A stretch of DNA of 64,000 bases from Marinobacter sediminum. Its GTDB lineage: Bacteria; Pseudomonadota; Gammaproteobacteria; Pseudomonadales; Oleiphilaceae. This document shows positions 46,377 through 56,283 of this stretch, one piece after another. The position numbers and the translations under genes were made by a program. Positions within the stretch are counted from its first letter, which is position 1. Every line of letters begins with the position of its first letter. Under the pieces are notes generated by a model. That model saw nothing but the letters and a program-made list of their open reading frames with translations, ran no database searches and was not told the origin of the DNA. The DNA lies in assembly GCF_016820575.1 (NCBI RefSeq), contig NZ_JAEMQH010000002.1, forward strand, positions 124,001 through 188,000, read 5' to 3'.

Positions 46377-46424
46377 TCAGTTGTTGCTGGGTACTACCAC
46401 GCTTTCGTCGAAATCAAATTCCAT
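46377..46424 (-). CDS. 15-residue acidic peptide gene, function unknown
   Basis: The frame encodes MEFDFDESVVVPSNN and then stops. It has all the parts of an expressed gene: a plausible promoter (46480-46507), a short leader with a hairpin, GAAAGGA about eight bases before the ATG, and a strong terminator directly after the stop. The net charge is strongly negative (two Glu, three if the whole N-terminal half is counted with two Asp) and the C-terminal half is hydrophobic then polar. I do not recognise it. It could be a signalling or modified peptide precursor, a leader peptide, or a chance frame within a small RNA. No modification enzyme gene is nearby. Confidence 0.6.
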   Translation of the reverse strand: MEFDFDESVVVPSNN

Positions 46425-46449
46425 GTCCGTGTCCTTTCTTTCTATGAGT

Positions 46450-46462
46450 CCCCGTCACGGGG
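46450..46462. other. Hairpin in the leader of the 15-codon gene
   Basis: CCCCGTCACGGGG is a near-perfect palindrome of 13 bases giving a 5-bp stem and 3-base loop. It lies at the expected 5' end of the minus-strand transcript, just ahead of the ribosome-binding site. Confidence 0.6.
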
Positions 46463-46479
46463 TTAACAAATATGGACTT

Positions 46480-46507
46480 AGTCTAACTTAGGTGACTTTT
46501 TGAACAA
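46480..46507 (-). promoter_or_regulatory. Putative promoter of the 15-codon gene
   Basis: On the minus strand TTGTTC (46502-46507) and TAGACT (46480-46485) are 16 bases apart. Transcription would start close to 46473, giving an RNA of roughly 140 nt. Confidence 0.45.
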
Positions 46508-46641
46508 TCCGTAAAACCCGTATACGACCAAAGGCATAGATGCCTGCAAATGATCAGAATTTCTGATGGTGGTTGGCAAAACATTTCGATAGTTTTTGTC
46601 GCAGGCCGTTTCTAGAATGAAGCACGGTTGTTCAAACAGGG

Positions 46642-47205
46642 ATGGAGTTCAGTAAAAAGATGCAAATCAGAAATTCTTCCGAGCGTTACGGGCTGGTTGC
46701 GGTAACCATTCACTGGTTGGTGGCGGTTGTCGTGCTGGGGTTATTTACGCTCGGATTCTGGATGGTGGATCTGACCTACTACGACGACTGGTACAAACAG
46801 GCGCCTGACATCCATCGCAGCGTTGGCATTCTTTTGTTCGGCCTCATGGTCCTGCGCGTGTTCTGGCGCGTGGCCAATGCTGGTCCCAAACCATTGCCCA
46901 GTCACAAGCGCTGGGAAGTGGCCAGTGCCCATGCGGCGCACGGCCTGCTGTACTTGCTACTGTTTGTGGCGATGGTCAGCGGTTATCTGATTTCTACCGC
47001 CGACGGCTCTGCCATCGATGTGTTCGGTTGGTTCGAGGTGCCGTCTGTTACCGGCCGGATTAAAGGCCTGGAAGATACTGCCGGCACGGTGCACTACTGG
47101 TCGACCTGGGCAATCGTGGCCTTGGCTGCAGTGCACGCGGCTGGCGCCCTGAAACATCATTTAATTGATCGCGACAACACACTTCGGCGTATGCTCGGCG
47201 GATAA
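46642..47205 (+). CDS. Cytochrome b561-family protein
   Basis: A 187-residue inner-membrane di-haem cytochrome with four helices. Likely haem ligands are His in TIHWLVA (helix 1), DIHRSVG (helix 2), AAHGLLY (helix 3) and [11 protein letters not shown] (helix 4). Members pass electrons between quinol and periplasmic or membrane acceptors, and one E. coli member oxidises superoxide. The start is the first ATG; a second ATG six codons on has a better-placed GGAG and may be used. The next gene encodes YceI, the usual partner of this family. Confidence 0.9.
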   Translation: MEFSKKMQIRNSSERYGLVAVTIHWLVAVVVLGLFTLGFWMVDLTYYDDWYKQAPDIHRSVGILLFGLMVLRVFWRVANAGPKPLPSHKRWEVASAHAAHGLLYLLLFVAMVSGYLISTADGSAIDVFGWFEVPSVTGRIKGLEDTAGTVHYWSTWAIVALAAVHAAGALKHHLIDRDNTLRRMLGG

Positions 47206-47270
47206 CCGGATGCGCCCATAACAAGCTTTTCGGCCCTTTTCGGGCATGGTTCATGAAAAAGGAGAAAATT

Positions 47271-47852
47271 ATGAAGAAGGTACTTCTCGCGTCTGCGGTT
47301 TCCATGGCTATGGCGGGTGCCGTCAAGGCTGATGGTCACAGTGCTACGTACGATTTCGACAACAAGGGTGCGCATCAGTTCGTCACCTTCAAGATTTCTC
47401 ACCTGGGTTACAGCTGGCTGTATGGCCGTTTCAACGATTTCGACGGCCAGTTTGTCTACGATGCTGAGAATCCTGCCAACAGCTCGGTGAATGTGACCAT
47501 CGATACTTCCAGCGTCGATTCAAACCACGCCGAGCGCGACAAGCACCTGCGCAGCGAGGATTTCCTGTATGTGGACGAGTATCCGCAGGCCAGCTTCAAG
47601 AGTAAGCGCGTGGTGGTTGATGGCGAGGGTGAGGCCGATATTATCGGTGACCTGACTTTGCGTGGCGTTACCAAAGAGGTGACTCTGGACGCCGAACTGA
47701 TCGGCCACGGCGAAGATCCATGGGGTGGCTATCGCATGGGGTTCGAAGCTGAAACTGAGCTGCGTCTGAAAGACTTCGGTATCCCGATGGAGCTTGGCGA
47801 GGCCTCAGAGACGGTTGAAATCATCATCTCTGTAGAAGGTATTCGCCAGTAA
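47271..47852 (+). CDS. YceI-family periplasmic lipid-binding protein
   Basis: A 193-residue exported protein with signal peptide [20 protein letters not shown]. The mature domain is a lipocalin-like YceI barrel: [32 protein letters not shown] opening, [22 protein letters not shown] near residue 85, and [18 protein letters not shown] near 130. Family members bind long isoprenoid chains such as polyprenyl pyrophosphate or ubiquinone precursors. Pairing with cytochrome b561 is common and suggests a quinone-related role. I use the ATG eight bases after AAGGAG instead of an earlier ATG. Confidence 0.92.
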   Translation: MKKVLLASAVSMAMAGAVKADGHSATYDFDNKGAHQFVTFKISHLGYSWLYGRFNDFDGQFVYDAENPANSSVNVTIDTSSVDSNHAERDKHLRSEDFLYVDEYPQASFKSKRVVVDGEGEADIIGDLTLRGVTKEVTLDAELIGHGEDPWGGYRMGFEAETELRLKDFGIPMELGEASETVEIIISVEGIRQ

Positions 47853-47893
47853 AGCTGAAAGATTGACGGATGCTGAAAGGTATCTGAGGAAAA

Positions 47894-47930
47894 GAGCCAG
47901 GGGTTGGCTATGAGTGCCGAACCCTGGCTC
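47894..47930 (+). terminator. Long hairpin after yceI, probable terminator or 3' stabiliser
   Basis: GAGCCAGGG pairs with CCCTGGCTC, extended by an inner TTGG/CCGA step, with a small loop. The T-run is weak (GTCTTAT), so it may protect the mRNA end rather than stop transcription alone. Confidence 0.6.
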
Positions 47931-48003
47931 GTCTTATGCAGGCTATCCCCGCCTGAATTGATTTACGATTCCCGCTTTTACTGCCCGCAATGGGCCTGTC
48001 TCA

Positions 48004-48237
48004 TCACGCCTTGGAATGCCCAGACGTTTGGTTCGAACGACACAAATGCCGCTGCCGCCAGAACTGACCAGCAAAGATGACCAGCCAGATCAGCACACCC
48101 GCCCAAAGATACGGCTCGGGAATCTGGAAGGTTCCGCTGATTGTAAACTCCACCAGGAGCATCAGGGCCACTGCCAGTAGCGCATTCACCATGGCCGTGA
48201 CCATGGCTTGCCCGCAGGCTTTCAGGTTGGGTTTCAT
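48004..48237 (-). CDS. Small two-helix membrane protein, function unknown
   Basis: A 77-residue protein with two hydrophobic segments (about residues 10-32 and 42-58) and a basic C-terminus (FWRQRHLCRSNQTSGHSKA). I choose the inner ATG at 48237, because the residues before it are polar and lack a ribosome-binding site. The ribosome-binding site is still weak. No family is recognised. It is a single gene between yceI and parC, on the opposite strand. Confidence 0.55.
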   Translation of the reverse strand: MKPNLKACGQAMVTAMVNALLAVALMLLVEFTISGTFQIPEPYLWAGVLIWLVIFAGQFWRQRHLCRSNQTSGHSKA

Positions 48238-48463
48238 AGTGTTCCGCTTGTGAGGAAAGTTAAACGGTCTTCTATCCGACGTTGGCGAGCATACGGTGGG
48301 CATTACAGAGTCTCCATGCGGGGTTTCCGCTATTGGAAGTTGGAGTATCTGAGCGCGCGTCCATATAATGAGCCCTCACGTCGCGGCCCGTGATTATTTC
48401 GCGTTCAACGGGTAGCATCATCGGCGTCATTCACTTCAGGTAATACAGGCAGAAGAGGCATCC

Positions 48464-50758
48464 ATGCCAGAGTTCCAGACTACGGATGAAGGCTTTGAGC
48501 GGGTTTCACTCAGGGACTACACGGAAAAGGCCTATCTCGACTACTCCATGTACGTCATCCTTGACCGGGCCCTGCCCAACGTGGGCGACGGTCTCAAGCC
48601 GGTTCAACGGCGCATTGTTTACGCGATGTCCGAACTGGGGCTGAAATCCACGTCCAAGTACAAGAAATCGGCGCGTACCGTCGGTGATGTACTCGGTAAG
48701 TTCCATCCCCACGGTGACAGCGCCTGTTACGAAGCCATGGTGCTGATGGCGCAGCCGTTCTCCTACCGATACCCGCTGGTGGATGGCCAGGGCAACTGGG
48801 GGTCGCCAGACGATCCCAAGTCTTTTGCCGCCATGCGTTATACTGAGTCCCGCCTGGCACCGTTTGCCGAGGTGCTGCTCGGTGAGCTGGGCCAAGGTAC
48901 GGTGGACTGGGTGCCGAATTTTGACGGCACCATGGACGAACCTTCGGTTCTGCCCGCACGTCTGCCTCATGTGTTGCTGAATGGCACCACCGGCATCGCT
49001 GTTGGTATGGCGACTGACATCCCGCCCCATAACGTGCGTGAGGTGAGTGCCGCCTGTATACGGCTTCTGGATAGCCCGGAGGCCACTGTTGATGAACTCT
49101 GTGAGCACATCAAGGGCCCGGATTTCCCCACCTACGCCGAGATCATCACGCCGCGCAAAGACATTCGCCAGATGTACGAGACTGGCCGCGGGTCTTTACG
49201 CATGCGGGCACGTTGGATTCGCGAAAACGGTGAAATTGTCATTACTGACCTGCCGCACCAGGTGTCAGGTGCTCGTGTTCTGGAGCAGATTGCGCAGCAA
49301 ATGCAGGCCAAGAAACTGCCAATGGTCGCTGATCTGCGCGACGAATCAGACCATGAGAACCCGACGCGCCTCGTTATTGTGCCGCGTTCCAACCGGGTTG
49401 ATCTCGACGGTTTGATGGCGCATATGTTCGCCAGCACCGATCTGGAGAAAACCTACCGGGTTAACATCAACGTCATTGGCAATGATGGCCGTCCGGGCGT
49501 CAAGGGCTTGCACACCATTCTGACCGAGTGGCTGGCGTTCCGCCGGACCACCGTGACGCGCCGACTGCAGCACCGCCTGGACAAAGTGCTGGCCCGACTG
49601 CACCTGCTCGAAGGTTTGTTGATCGCCTATCTAAACATCGATGAGGTGATTGAAATTATCCGTACCGAGGACAAGCCCAAGCCGGTTTTGATGGAGCGGT
49701 TCGGGTTGTCCGCGGATCAGGCTGAAGCCATTCTCGAGCTGAAACTGCGCCACCTGGCCAAGCTTGAGGAAATGAAGATCCGGGGTGAGCAAGATGAGCT
49801 GGCGGCCGAGCGTGATGAGCTACAAACCATTCTCGGTTCCGAGGATCGTCTGCGTGAACTGATCAAGTCCGAACTTCAGGCCGATGCCGAAACCTACGGC
49901 GATGACCGTCGCTCACCGATTGTGGAGCGCGAGGAAGCCCGAGCATTCAGTGAAATCGATCTGGTGTCCAGCGATCCGGTTACCGTGGTGCTGTCCGAGA
50001 AAGGCTGGGTGCGAGCAGCGAAAGGCCACGACATCGAGCCTGAGGGTCTGAGCTACAAAGCCGGTGACAGCTTTGCCCTGGCGGCACGGGGTCGCAACAA
50101 TCAGCAGGCAATCTTCCTGGACTCCACCGGTCGTGCCTACTCACTGATGGCGCACAGCTTCCCGTCCGCGCGAGGGCAGGGCGAGCCGCTGACTGGCCGG
50201 ATCAACCCCCCATCCGGGGCGAGTTTCTCTGGCCTGTTGATGGGCGATTCTGCTCGCAAGGCCTTGCTGGTAACCGACGGTGGTTATGGCTTTGTTACCT
50301 CGCTGAACGACATGATCAGCAAGAATCGTAACGGCAAGGCGGTGGTCAGTGTGCCCAAGGGTGCCCGGATCATGCCGCCGATCACCATTCCGGCCACAGA
50401 AAAGACCCTCTACCTTGGCGCAGTGTCCAATGAGGGGAGGATGCTGGTGTTCCCCCTGAGTGAATTGCCGGAGCTGGCCAAGGGGAAGGGTAACAAGATC
50501 ATCAGCATCCCCTCGGCCCGGGTACAGAATCGGGAAGAGTATGTGGTCGCCGTGGCCGTGTTTGCCGAAGACGATCAGCTGGAGATTCGTGCCGGCAAGC
50601 GCAAGATGGGCCTGCACTTCAGCGACCTTGAGCATTACCTGGGCGAGCGTGGCCGGCGTGGGCACAAACTGCCCCGGGGCCTGCAGCGCGTTGACGGCAT
50701 TGATGTGATTCCTTCGGCCGCACGGGCACAGGAAGAGGAGAGCACCGAGAGTGAGTGA
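48464..50758 (+). CDS. parC: DNA topoisomerase IV subunit A ParC
   Basis: ParC is the DNA-cleaving subunit of topoisomerase IV. The 764-residue length is close to E. coli. The winged-helix domain contains [15 protein letters not shown] near residue 43 and the active-site Tyr in [10 protein letters not shown] near 125. The quinolone-determining region reads [12 protein letters not shown] (around 81-92), with Ser and Glu in the usual sensitive form. The C-terminal beta-pinwheel starts near residue 495. The stop lies within the start region of serB (8-base overlap), so serB is translationally linked. Confidence 0.96.
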   Translation: MPEFQTTDEGFERVSLRDYTEKAYLDYSMYVILDRALPNVGDGLKPVQRRIVYAMSELGLKSTSKYKKSARTVGDVLGKFHPHGDSACYEAMVLMAQPFSYRYPLVDGQGNWGSPDDPKSFAAMRYTESRLAPFAEVLLGELGQGTVDWVPNFDGTMDEPSVLPARLPHVLLNGTTGIAVGMATDIPPHNVREVSAACIRLLDSPEATVDELCEHIKGPDFPTYAEIITPRKDIRQMYETGRGSLRMRARWIRENGEIVITDLPHQVSGARVLEQIAQQMQAKKLPMVADLRDESDHENPTRLVIVPRSNRVDLDGLMAHMFASTDLEKTYRVNINVIGNDGRPGVKGLHTILTEWLAFRRTTVTRRLQHRLDKVLARLHLLEGLLIAYLNIDEVIEIIRTEDKPKPVLMERFGLSADQAEAILELKLRHLAKLEEMKIRGEQDELAAERDELQTILGSEDRLRELIKSELQADAETYGDDRRSPIVEREEARAFSEIDLVSSDPVTVVLSEKGWVRAAKGHDIEPEGLSYKAGDSFALAARGRNNQQAIFLDSTGRAYSLMAHSFPSARGQGEPLTGRINPPSGASFSGLLMGDSARKALLVTDGGYGFVTSLNDMISKNRNGKAVVSVPKGARIMPPITIPATEKTLYLGAVSNEGRMLVFPLSELPELAKGKGNKIISIPSARVQNREEYVVAVAVFAEDDQLEIRAGKRKMGLHFSDLEHYLGERGRRGHKLPRGLQRVDGIDVIPSAARAQEEESTESE

Positions 50759-51983
50759 GCTGGTACTGATTAATGTCTCCGGCCGGGACAAGCCCGGCCT
50801 CACCTCGGAAATTACCGGGATCATGGGCCAGTACGATGTCCGGATTCTCGATATCGGCCAGGCGGTGATTCATGACCATCTGACCTGGGGCATCCTGATT
50901 GAGATTCCGGACGCCTCCAAGTCTTCGCCGGTGATTCGCGATTTGCTGTTCCGGCTGCACGCCCTGGACCTGCAGGTGCGGTTTGCACCGATAACAATAG
51001 AGGAGTACCAGAGCTGGGCGGAAGGTCGAAATCGAGCCTGCTACATCGTCACCCTGCTGGCCAGAGACATCCAGGCTGAGCAGATCGCCCGGGTTTCGGC
51101 CATCACAGCTCGCCATGGTCTCAACATCGATAACATTTCCCGCTTGTCGGCCCGGCCATCGCTGAACTCTGCTCAGAACCGCATTGCCTGCGTGGAGTTT
51201 TCGGTACGGGGAACGCCCTCGGATCTGGACGCATTGCGGGCCGATTTCCTGCACATCGCCGGTGAAATGAACGTCGACATCGCCTTCCAGGAAGACTCAA
51301 TCTTCCGCCGGAATCGTCGGTTGGTGGTGTTCGATATGGACTCCACCCTGATTGAAGCCGAAGTTATTGATGAGCTGGCACGGGAAGCCGGCGTGGGTGA
51401 CCAGGTCGCTGAGATTACCGAGCGGGCGATGCAGGGCGAGCTGGACTTTGGTCAGAGCTTTGCGGAGCGCCTGGCGCTGTTGAAGGGGCTTGATGAGTCC
51501 GTGCTCGAAGGTATTGCGGCCCGCCTACGGATGACCGAAGGAGCAGAGCACCTGATCCGCAGCCTGAAGGCGCTGGGTTACCGAACTGCGATCCTGTCCG
51601 GTGGGTTTACCTATTTTGCCCGCCACCTGCAGGCCAAGCTGGGTATCGATTACGTCTACGCCAACGAGCTGGAGATTGTTGATGGCAAGGTTACCGGTCA
51701 GGTCTCCGGCCAGGTGGTGGATGGCAAGCGTAAGGCCGAGCTGCTGCTGGAAATTGCCGAGAAAGAGCACATTGCCCGTGAACAGGTGATTGCCGTGGGG
51801 GATGGTGCCAACGACCTGCCGATGCTGAGTCAGGCCGGTCTGGGCGTGGCGTTCCGCGCCAAGCCGCTGGTCAAGGAATCGGCACGGCACTCGATATCGA
51901 CGTTAGGGCTGGATGCCATTCTCTATCTGATTGGCTTCCGTGAGAGCGAAACCAATCAGGGATTGGAGCGGGCCGGTTTTTGA
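50751..51983 (+). CDS. serB: Phosphoserine phosphatase SerB (long form with ACT domains)
   Basis: SerB removes phosphate from L-phosphoserine, the last step of serine synthesis. This is the long 410-residue form found in Pseudomonas relatives: two tandem ACT-like regions (about 1-85 and 95-180), then a HAD phosphatase (about 195-400). The nucleophile Asp lies in [19 protein letters not shown] near residue 198, the Ser motif in [11 protein letters not shown] near 282, and the second Asp in [11 protein letters not shown] near 347. GTG is the start, preceded by GAGGAG. It overlaps parC by eight bases. A terminator follows. Confidence 0.95.
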   Translation: MSELVLINVSGRDKPGLTSEITGIMGQYDVRILDIGQAVIHDHLTWGILIEIPDASKSSPVIRDLLFRLHALDLQVRFAPITIEEYQSWAEGRNRACYIVTLLARDIQAEQIARVSAITARHGLNIDNISRLSARPSLNSAQNRIACVEFSVRGTPSDLDALRADFLHIAGEMNVDIAFQEDSIFRRNRRLVVFDMDSTLIEAEVIDELAREAGVGDQVAEITERAMQGELDFGQSFAERLALLKGLDESVLEGIAARLRMTEGAEHLIRSLKALGYRTAILSGGFTYFARHLQAKLGIDYVYANELEIVDGKVTGQVSGQVVDGKRKAELLLEIAEKEHIAREQVIAVGDGANDLPMLSQAGLGVAFRAKPLVKESARHSISTLGLDAILYLIGFRESETNQGLERAGF

Positions 51984-52006
51984 TCGGTTCCAGTGCTTGC
52001 TGAATA

Positions 52007-52038
52007 TAAAAACGGCGCCCAGGGGGCGCCGTTTTTTT
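52007..52038. terminator. Bidirectional rho-independent terminator
   Basis: ACGGCGCCC pairs with GGGCGCCGT around a three-base loop, with A and T runs on both sides. It sits between the convergent serB and fimX-like genes. Confidence 0.93.
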
Positions 52039-52054
52039 GCCATGCAGTGTGGGG

Positions 52055-54139
52055 TCAGTGATCCCCGAAGTCGTAGTTCATCTCCGGCACAGGCGCTTGC
52101 AGGTAGTAACCCTGAATATAGTTGACACCGGCTTGCCAGAGTGTGGCCAGGACACCGGCGTTTTCCACCAGCGGGATGATGGTCAGCTTGCCGCTGTTCT
52201 GCAGGGTCTTGACCATTTCCTTAACCTGTTCCTTGGCGGTGTCGTTCTTCTGGATTTCCTCAGTAAACGAACCGTCGATCTTCACGTAGTCGGTCTCGAT
52301 GTGCTTCAGGGTATTGAACGGGTTGAGCGCACAACCGAACTGACCAATGGAAACCTTGCAGTGCAACTCGTGCACGGCCTTGCTGAATTCTTTCGCCTGT
52401 TTCATGTAGTTATTGGCATCGCCTTCCCGGATCTGGAAGACCAGTGAGTCACCGGGCAGGCGTGCCGCCTTCAGGGCCACACTGAGCCAGGCTGTGAAGG
52501 TCTGGTCCTGCAGGGTTTCGGCCGTGATGTTCAGGAACAGGCGGGTATCATGCCCGCGCGACCGGTGGCTGGCCAGCTGCTTGATAGTCTGCAGGATAAC
52601 CCAGCGGTCGATCTTGATGGCAGTATCTGCAGGGCCCATCGGCGGCAGGAAGTCGTAGGGTGAGACTTCTTCTTCATCCTTGTCGAGCATCCGGACAAAC
52701 GCCTCGTAGTGCTCTTCGCCCTCGCCACGCAGGTTGATGATAGGCTGGAATAACAGCTTGAAACGGTTGTCTTCCAGGGCTTTTATGATCGCCTCAACCG
52801 AATTGCCTTCATCAAGGCTTTCGTAATCCGTCGGGTTGTAGACCAGAACACCGTTGCCCTGTTCGTGCCCTTCCTGTTTGCGCACATCGGACGAGGCGGT
52901 GTGGGCCCGGGCCATCAGCTCCTCAGCTTTCGGAGAATTTTCGGTGATGGCAGCAACACCGATACTGACCGTGAACTGCACGGTTCGACCGTTTATATCA
53001 AAAAGGTGGTCTTCGACCGCCTTGCGTACGCGTTCGGCGTGCTCGGCCATGGCCTTTTCGTCACAGGGCTGGCACATCAGGCAGAAGGCGTCATCACTCA
53101 GGCGGGCAAGGATGACCTCTTCATCCACCTGCTGTTTGAGCAGGTTGGCCAGGTCGCTCAGCAGCAGGTCCGCACCAGCAATGCCGACCTGCCCCTTCAT
53201 GCTCATGAAGTTGTCGAGTGCTATGTAGGCGAGTGCGCCGGTTTGGTTCTTTTTGCCGGCCTCGCCAATGTTTGCGGCCAGGGCGTCCATCAGGTATTGA
53301 CGGTTGAACAGGCCGGTCATCAGATCCTGGCTACTGATCTGGCGCAGCTTTTCTTCCAGCTCGGCGTCGCTGTGTTCAGGCTGGAGTACGATCTGGGTGC
53401 AGGCTTCGCCGTCGTATGTGGCGGCAGACACTGACATGGTCACGTTGAACTCGTGATCGTCGCTGCGGCGCGCGGTGCAGTTCATGGTCATGCCGTCTTC
53501 GCCCTTTTCGGCAAAAGACTTCATGAACTCTTTGTACTTGCCCTGGCTCTCCGCGGTGAGGGTATCGAGTACCGGAATACAGATCAGGTCGTCGATATCG
53601 TCGTAGCCGAGGAATTCCATGTACGACTGGTTGGCATAGATGTGCATGCCGTCGTTGATGTAGGCGATGGCGTCCTTGGAACTCTCCAGCAGCAGCTGGC
53701 AGCGTTGTTCGGCCTCGCGCAGGTGGGACTCCAGAGCTCGCCGACGGCGCCGATCTTCCAGGGCGGCGAGTTCGCGATTAACCGTCAGCACCAGCAGATC
53801 TGTGTACTCGAAAGGAACCGTGTCCTGGGCGCCGGCTTTCAACACCGTAACGGTGCGTTCGCGGCTCTGCTCTTCGGTCAGCAGGATGAACGGAATGTCC
53901 TTGTCCATCCGGCGAATCATCGCCAGAGCGTCGTCGGCACTGAACTCCTGCTCCAGGTCCCGGGCCAGCAACAAGTCCCAGTTGCCGGCTTTCAGGGTTT
54001 CCTCCAGATCCTCTTCCGAAGTAATGCGGTGAGCGCGAGTGGCCTTGCCAGAGTTTCTGAGCAGGCTGACCAGCGATTCGGCATCATTTTGGTCGGGATC
54101 AAGGATTAGCAGGTGTACGGTCGCGTTCTTTTTCTGCAT
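52055..54139 (-). CDS. fimX: FimX-like degenerate GGDEF/EAL c-di-GMP effector
   Basis: A 694-residue protein with the FimX order: receiver-like domain (about 1-130), PAS (about 140-260), GGDEF-like (about 275-420) and EAL-like (about 435-690). The receiver lacks a clear phospho-Asp. The GGDEF signature reads LSDDAF, and the EAL motif reads YEAFVR. The catalytic DDFG is replaced by IGQFGCA, so neither enzyme activity is expected. FimX in Pseudomonas binds c-di-GMP in its dead EAL domain, localises at the pole and promotes type IV pilus assembly through PilZ and PilB. The serB-fimX adjacency is shared with Pseudomonas. Confidence 0.86.
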   Translation of the reverse strand: MQKKNATVHLLILDPDQNDAESLVSLLRNSGKATRAHRITSEEDLEETLKAGNWDLLLARDLEQEFSADDALAMIRRMDKDIPFILLTEEQSRERTVTVLKAGAQDTVPFEYTDLLVLTVNRELAALEDRRRRRALESHLREAEQRCQLLLESSKDAIAYINDGMHIYANQSYMEFLGYDDIDDLICIPVLDTLTAESQGKYKEFMKSFAEKGEDGMTMNCTARRSDDHEFNVTMSVSAATYDGEACTQIVLQPEHSDAELEEKLRQISSQDLMTGLFNRQYLMDALAANIGEAGKKNQTGALAYIALDNFMSMKGQVGIAGADLLLSDLANLLKQQVDEEVILARLSDDAFCLMCQPCDEKAMAEHAERVRKAVEDHLFDINGRTVQFTVSIGVAAITENSPKAEELMARAHTASSDVRKQEGHEQGNGVLVYNPTDYESLDEGNSVEAIIKALEDNRFKLLFQPIINLRGEGEEHYEAFVRMLDKDEEEVSPYDFLPPMGPADTAIKIDRWVILQTIKQLASHRSRGHDTRLFLNITAETLQDQTFTAWLSVALKAARLPGDSLVFQIREGDANNYMKQAKEFSKAVHELHCKVSIGQFGCALNPFNTLKHIETDYVKIDGSFTEEIQKNDTAKEQVKEMVKTLQNSGKLTIIPLVENAGVLATLWQAGVNYIQGYYLQAPVPEMNYDFGDH

Positions 54140-54255
54140 TCGTAAGGCGTCTCGTGGTGCACGTTGGGATAGGCCGGGCGGTCACTTAGCTGAATGATGC
54201 AGCGGATAGTCGCCAATAACAACCCTGTAGCCAATGGGTTCCCACTGCCAGGCAT

Positions 54256-56118
54256 CTACAGCGACGGCCACAGTGAATCGAATTCATCCTCACTGGCGCC
54301 AGAGGGAGTGTCCGGGGCGTTGGCCGACGGCATTGAGGCATTGTGCAGTTTCAATTCGAACTGGCTGATGCTTCCGGTTGAAGACACCTTCTTCGACAAC
54401 TGACCCTGGTCTTCCCGGCCGTCGTGCAGCAGCGAAATACGGCTGCCTGACTGGAATGGCAGTCGTGGGGTGATCAGAGTCGCCGACTGGTTGACCACGC
54501 TGATTTCAGGCAGTAGCAAACCGCGCAGGTATTCGCTGCTGTTGCCGACCTTTTGGATCAGCTTCACGCCGCAAGGCGAGGCGCTGGGCGCCAGCAATTC
54601 GATTCCGATCTGGGTTCCGTGATGCTTGATTTGCCTGATCCAGCGAACCACCGCAATGCTCCAGGGGTGGGAGCTTTGCTCGCGCACGCCTAGAACCTCA
54701 CCCGCTTGTAGCGATGCGGGGACATTGCTTTCCCAGGCCACGCAATAGCCGCCCGGGCTGGTGTTGATCAGTAGGGCATGGTGGGCGTTTGGCCGGTTTT
54801 TGTCAGCCACTTGCTTGGGAGCGGTGCCATAGCTGCCGCGAAAGGTAATGGGGACGTCCGCGGAGTGTCTGGCGTCATCGCTGGGAGCGGCGTCGTGGGC
54901 TCCTGCCCAGGCGTCTTTGCCCTGCTGGGCTGCGCGAATGAACATGTTCTCTTCACTGTGGTGACCGTTTTCGTTGCCATTGACAAACTCGGTGAAGGTC
55001 TTTTCCCCGGCAACAAAATAGTGGGCAGCGGTGAGGCCTACACAGACTTCCAGCATGCCCTGACTGGCAATCCGGTTGAAGTTGCGCTTGGCCAGAATGC
55101 CCAGAGCCTGGCTCAGGTGAGTCAGCAGGGTGTCGCTGACCTTGGCGGGCACATGCAGAGCATTCTCGCCCTTGGTTTTGTTGCGACGGGCGTTCAGCGT
55201 ATCCGAAACCATTGCCGATAGGTCCCGGGTGTCGAAGTCAAAACTGTCTTCGCCAGGGTTGTGATCCAGCAGGCTACGGTAGATTGGAGGGTTGTCGCCC
55301 TCCATGTTGATGACGAACAGGCTGTCGTCTCCGATATCGGGGGCGCAGCGGGTGTAATCGCTCCAGGCCTCGAACAGTTCGTAGACCTGCATCAGCTCTG
55401 GCTGGCGCAGCTGGTTCGGGCGCGCACTACCGAGCAGCAGAATTCGTTTGTAGGCATCGGAGATGGAGCTGGAGCGGCGGTGCAGCAGGCTGTGGTCTTC
55501 CACGTCGGTGTCTGCGAGCTTGTTCCTGACAGCAAACCGGTACAGCCGGTGGCACTCCAGCCAGCTTCTCGACGGACTTGGGCAATACAGCTGGTGAGAA
55601 CGGACGATGGTCGCTGCCAGCTCGGAAATGGCCCGATGTGTGGCAATGACGATGGGCTTGCGGTTGCGCTCTACGCCTCCGTTGTCCAGAAATTCCAGGA
55701 TGCAGAGCTTGTAGCCTGCGGACAAGTGCAGCTGCAGTGCCTGGGACAGGTTGGCGATCTTGCGCTGTTTTTCCGGCAGCGCAACGGCCATGCCCAGGTA
55801 ATGCCGGGAAAGCTCATTACACACGAACTGGATCTTGTCCCGAATCAGCTCCAGGAACTGCAGCCGCTGTTGTGGGGGCGTGAACAGGTGGTTGAGCTCA
55901 ATGATGGCATGGTACAGCTGGCGCGAAACCTCGCCAATATTAGCCATGGGCAACTGATCAACCCAGCCCCGGAATGCTTTGGGCGTGGTGTCGCAAAAAG
56001 ACAGGCTGGCTGTTTTCTGTTCTGGGACTCGAAGATCAGGTTTCAGATTCATGCCTTCCATGAGTTCACGCCACTGTTGAGGGTCACGGTGGGGTTCCTG
56101 AAGTGATGCGGTGGGCAT
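54256..56118 (-). CDS. PilZ-like domain protein next to fimX, function unknown
   Basis: A 620-residue cytoplasmic protein. The first 400 residues are mostly helical with no obvious catalytic motif. A PilZ-like region follows at about 440-540, with the [DN]xSxxG element as NTSPGG in HHALLINTSPGGYCVAW; the usual upstream RxxxR is not clear (VPITFRGSYG is the only candidate). The last 50 residues are acidic and low-complexity. It lies just upstream of the fimX-like gene on the same strand, 116 bases away, and may be cotranscribed. A role in c-di-GMP or pilus control is inference from position. Confidence 0.7.
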   Translation of the reverse strand: MPTASLQEPHRDPQQWRELMEGMNLKPDLRVPEQKTASLSFCDTTPKAFRGWVDQLPMANIGEVSRQLYHAIIELNHLFTPPQQRLQFLELIRDKIQFVCNELSRHYLGMAVALPEKQRKIANLSQALQLHLSAGYKLCILEFLDNGGVERNRKPIVIATHRAISELAATIVRSHQLYCPSPSRSWLECHRLYRFAVRNKLADTDVEDHSLLHRRSSSISDAYKRILLLGSARPNQLRQPELMQVYELFEAWSDYTRCAPDIGDDSLFVINMEGDNPPIYRSLLDHNPGEDSFDFDTRDLSAMVSDTLNARRNKTKGENALHVPAKVSDTLLTHLSQALGILAKRNFNRIASQGMLEVCVGLTAAHYFVAGEKTFTEFVNGNENGHHSEENMFIRAAQQGKDAWAGAHDAAPSDDARHSADVPITFRGSYGTAPKQVADKNRPNAHHALLINTSPGGYCVAWESNVPASLQAGEVLGVREQSSHPWSIAVVRWIRQIKHHGTQIGIELLAPSASPCGVKLIQKVGNSSEYLRGLLLPEISVVNQSATLITPRLPFQSGSRISLLHDGREDQGQLSKKVSSTGSISQFELKLHNASMPSANAPDTPSGASEDEFDSLWPSL

Positions 56119-56283
56119 TTGAGCGATGTCTTATTTGCCCGGAGCGTCACGGAAAAGCCGTGAATGGTATTTTTATGGTAATCGTTACATAACATTAAGA
56201 TAGCAAGCCCGTTACAAAAAGCGAACGTGTAACGAGTTAACAATCTTTGACAAGTGCCTGCCGGCGAATATTTGAGAATTCTA
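56119..56283. promoter_or_regulatory. AT-rich promoter region upstream of the PilZ-like gene
   Basis: This gap holds a TCACGG/CCGTGA hairpin (56147-56163) and several AT-rich stretches. It should contain the promoter of the PilZ-like gene; I cannot place it exactly. Confidence 0.35.

Noticed and set aside
46377..46424. PqqA-type cofactor precursor
   Set aside because: PqqA needs conserved Glu and Tyr, which are missing here, and no pqqBCDE genes lie nearby.
52055..54139. Active dual diguanylate cyclase/phosphodiesterase
   Set aside because: The GGDEF and DDFG catalytic residues are replaced, so an effector role is more likely.
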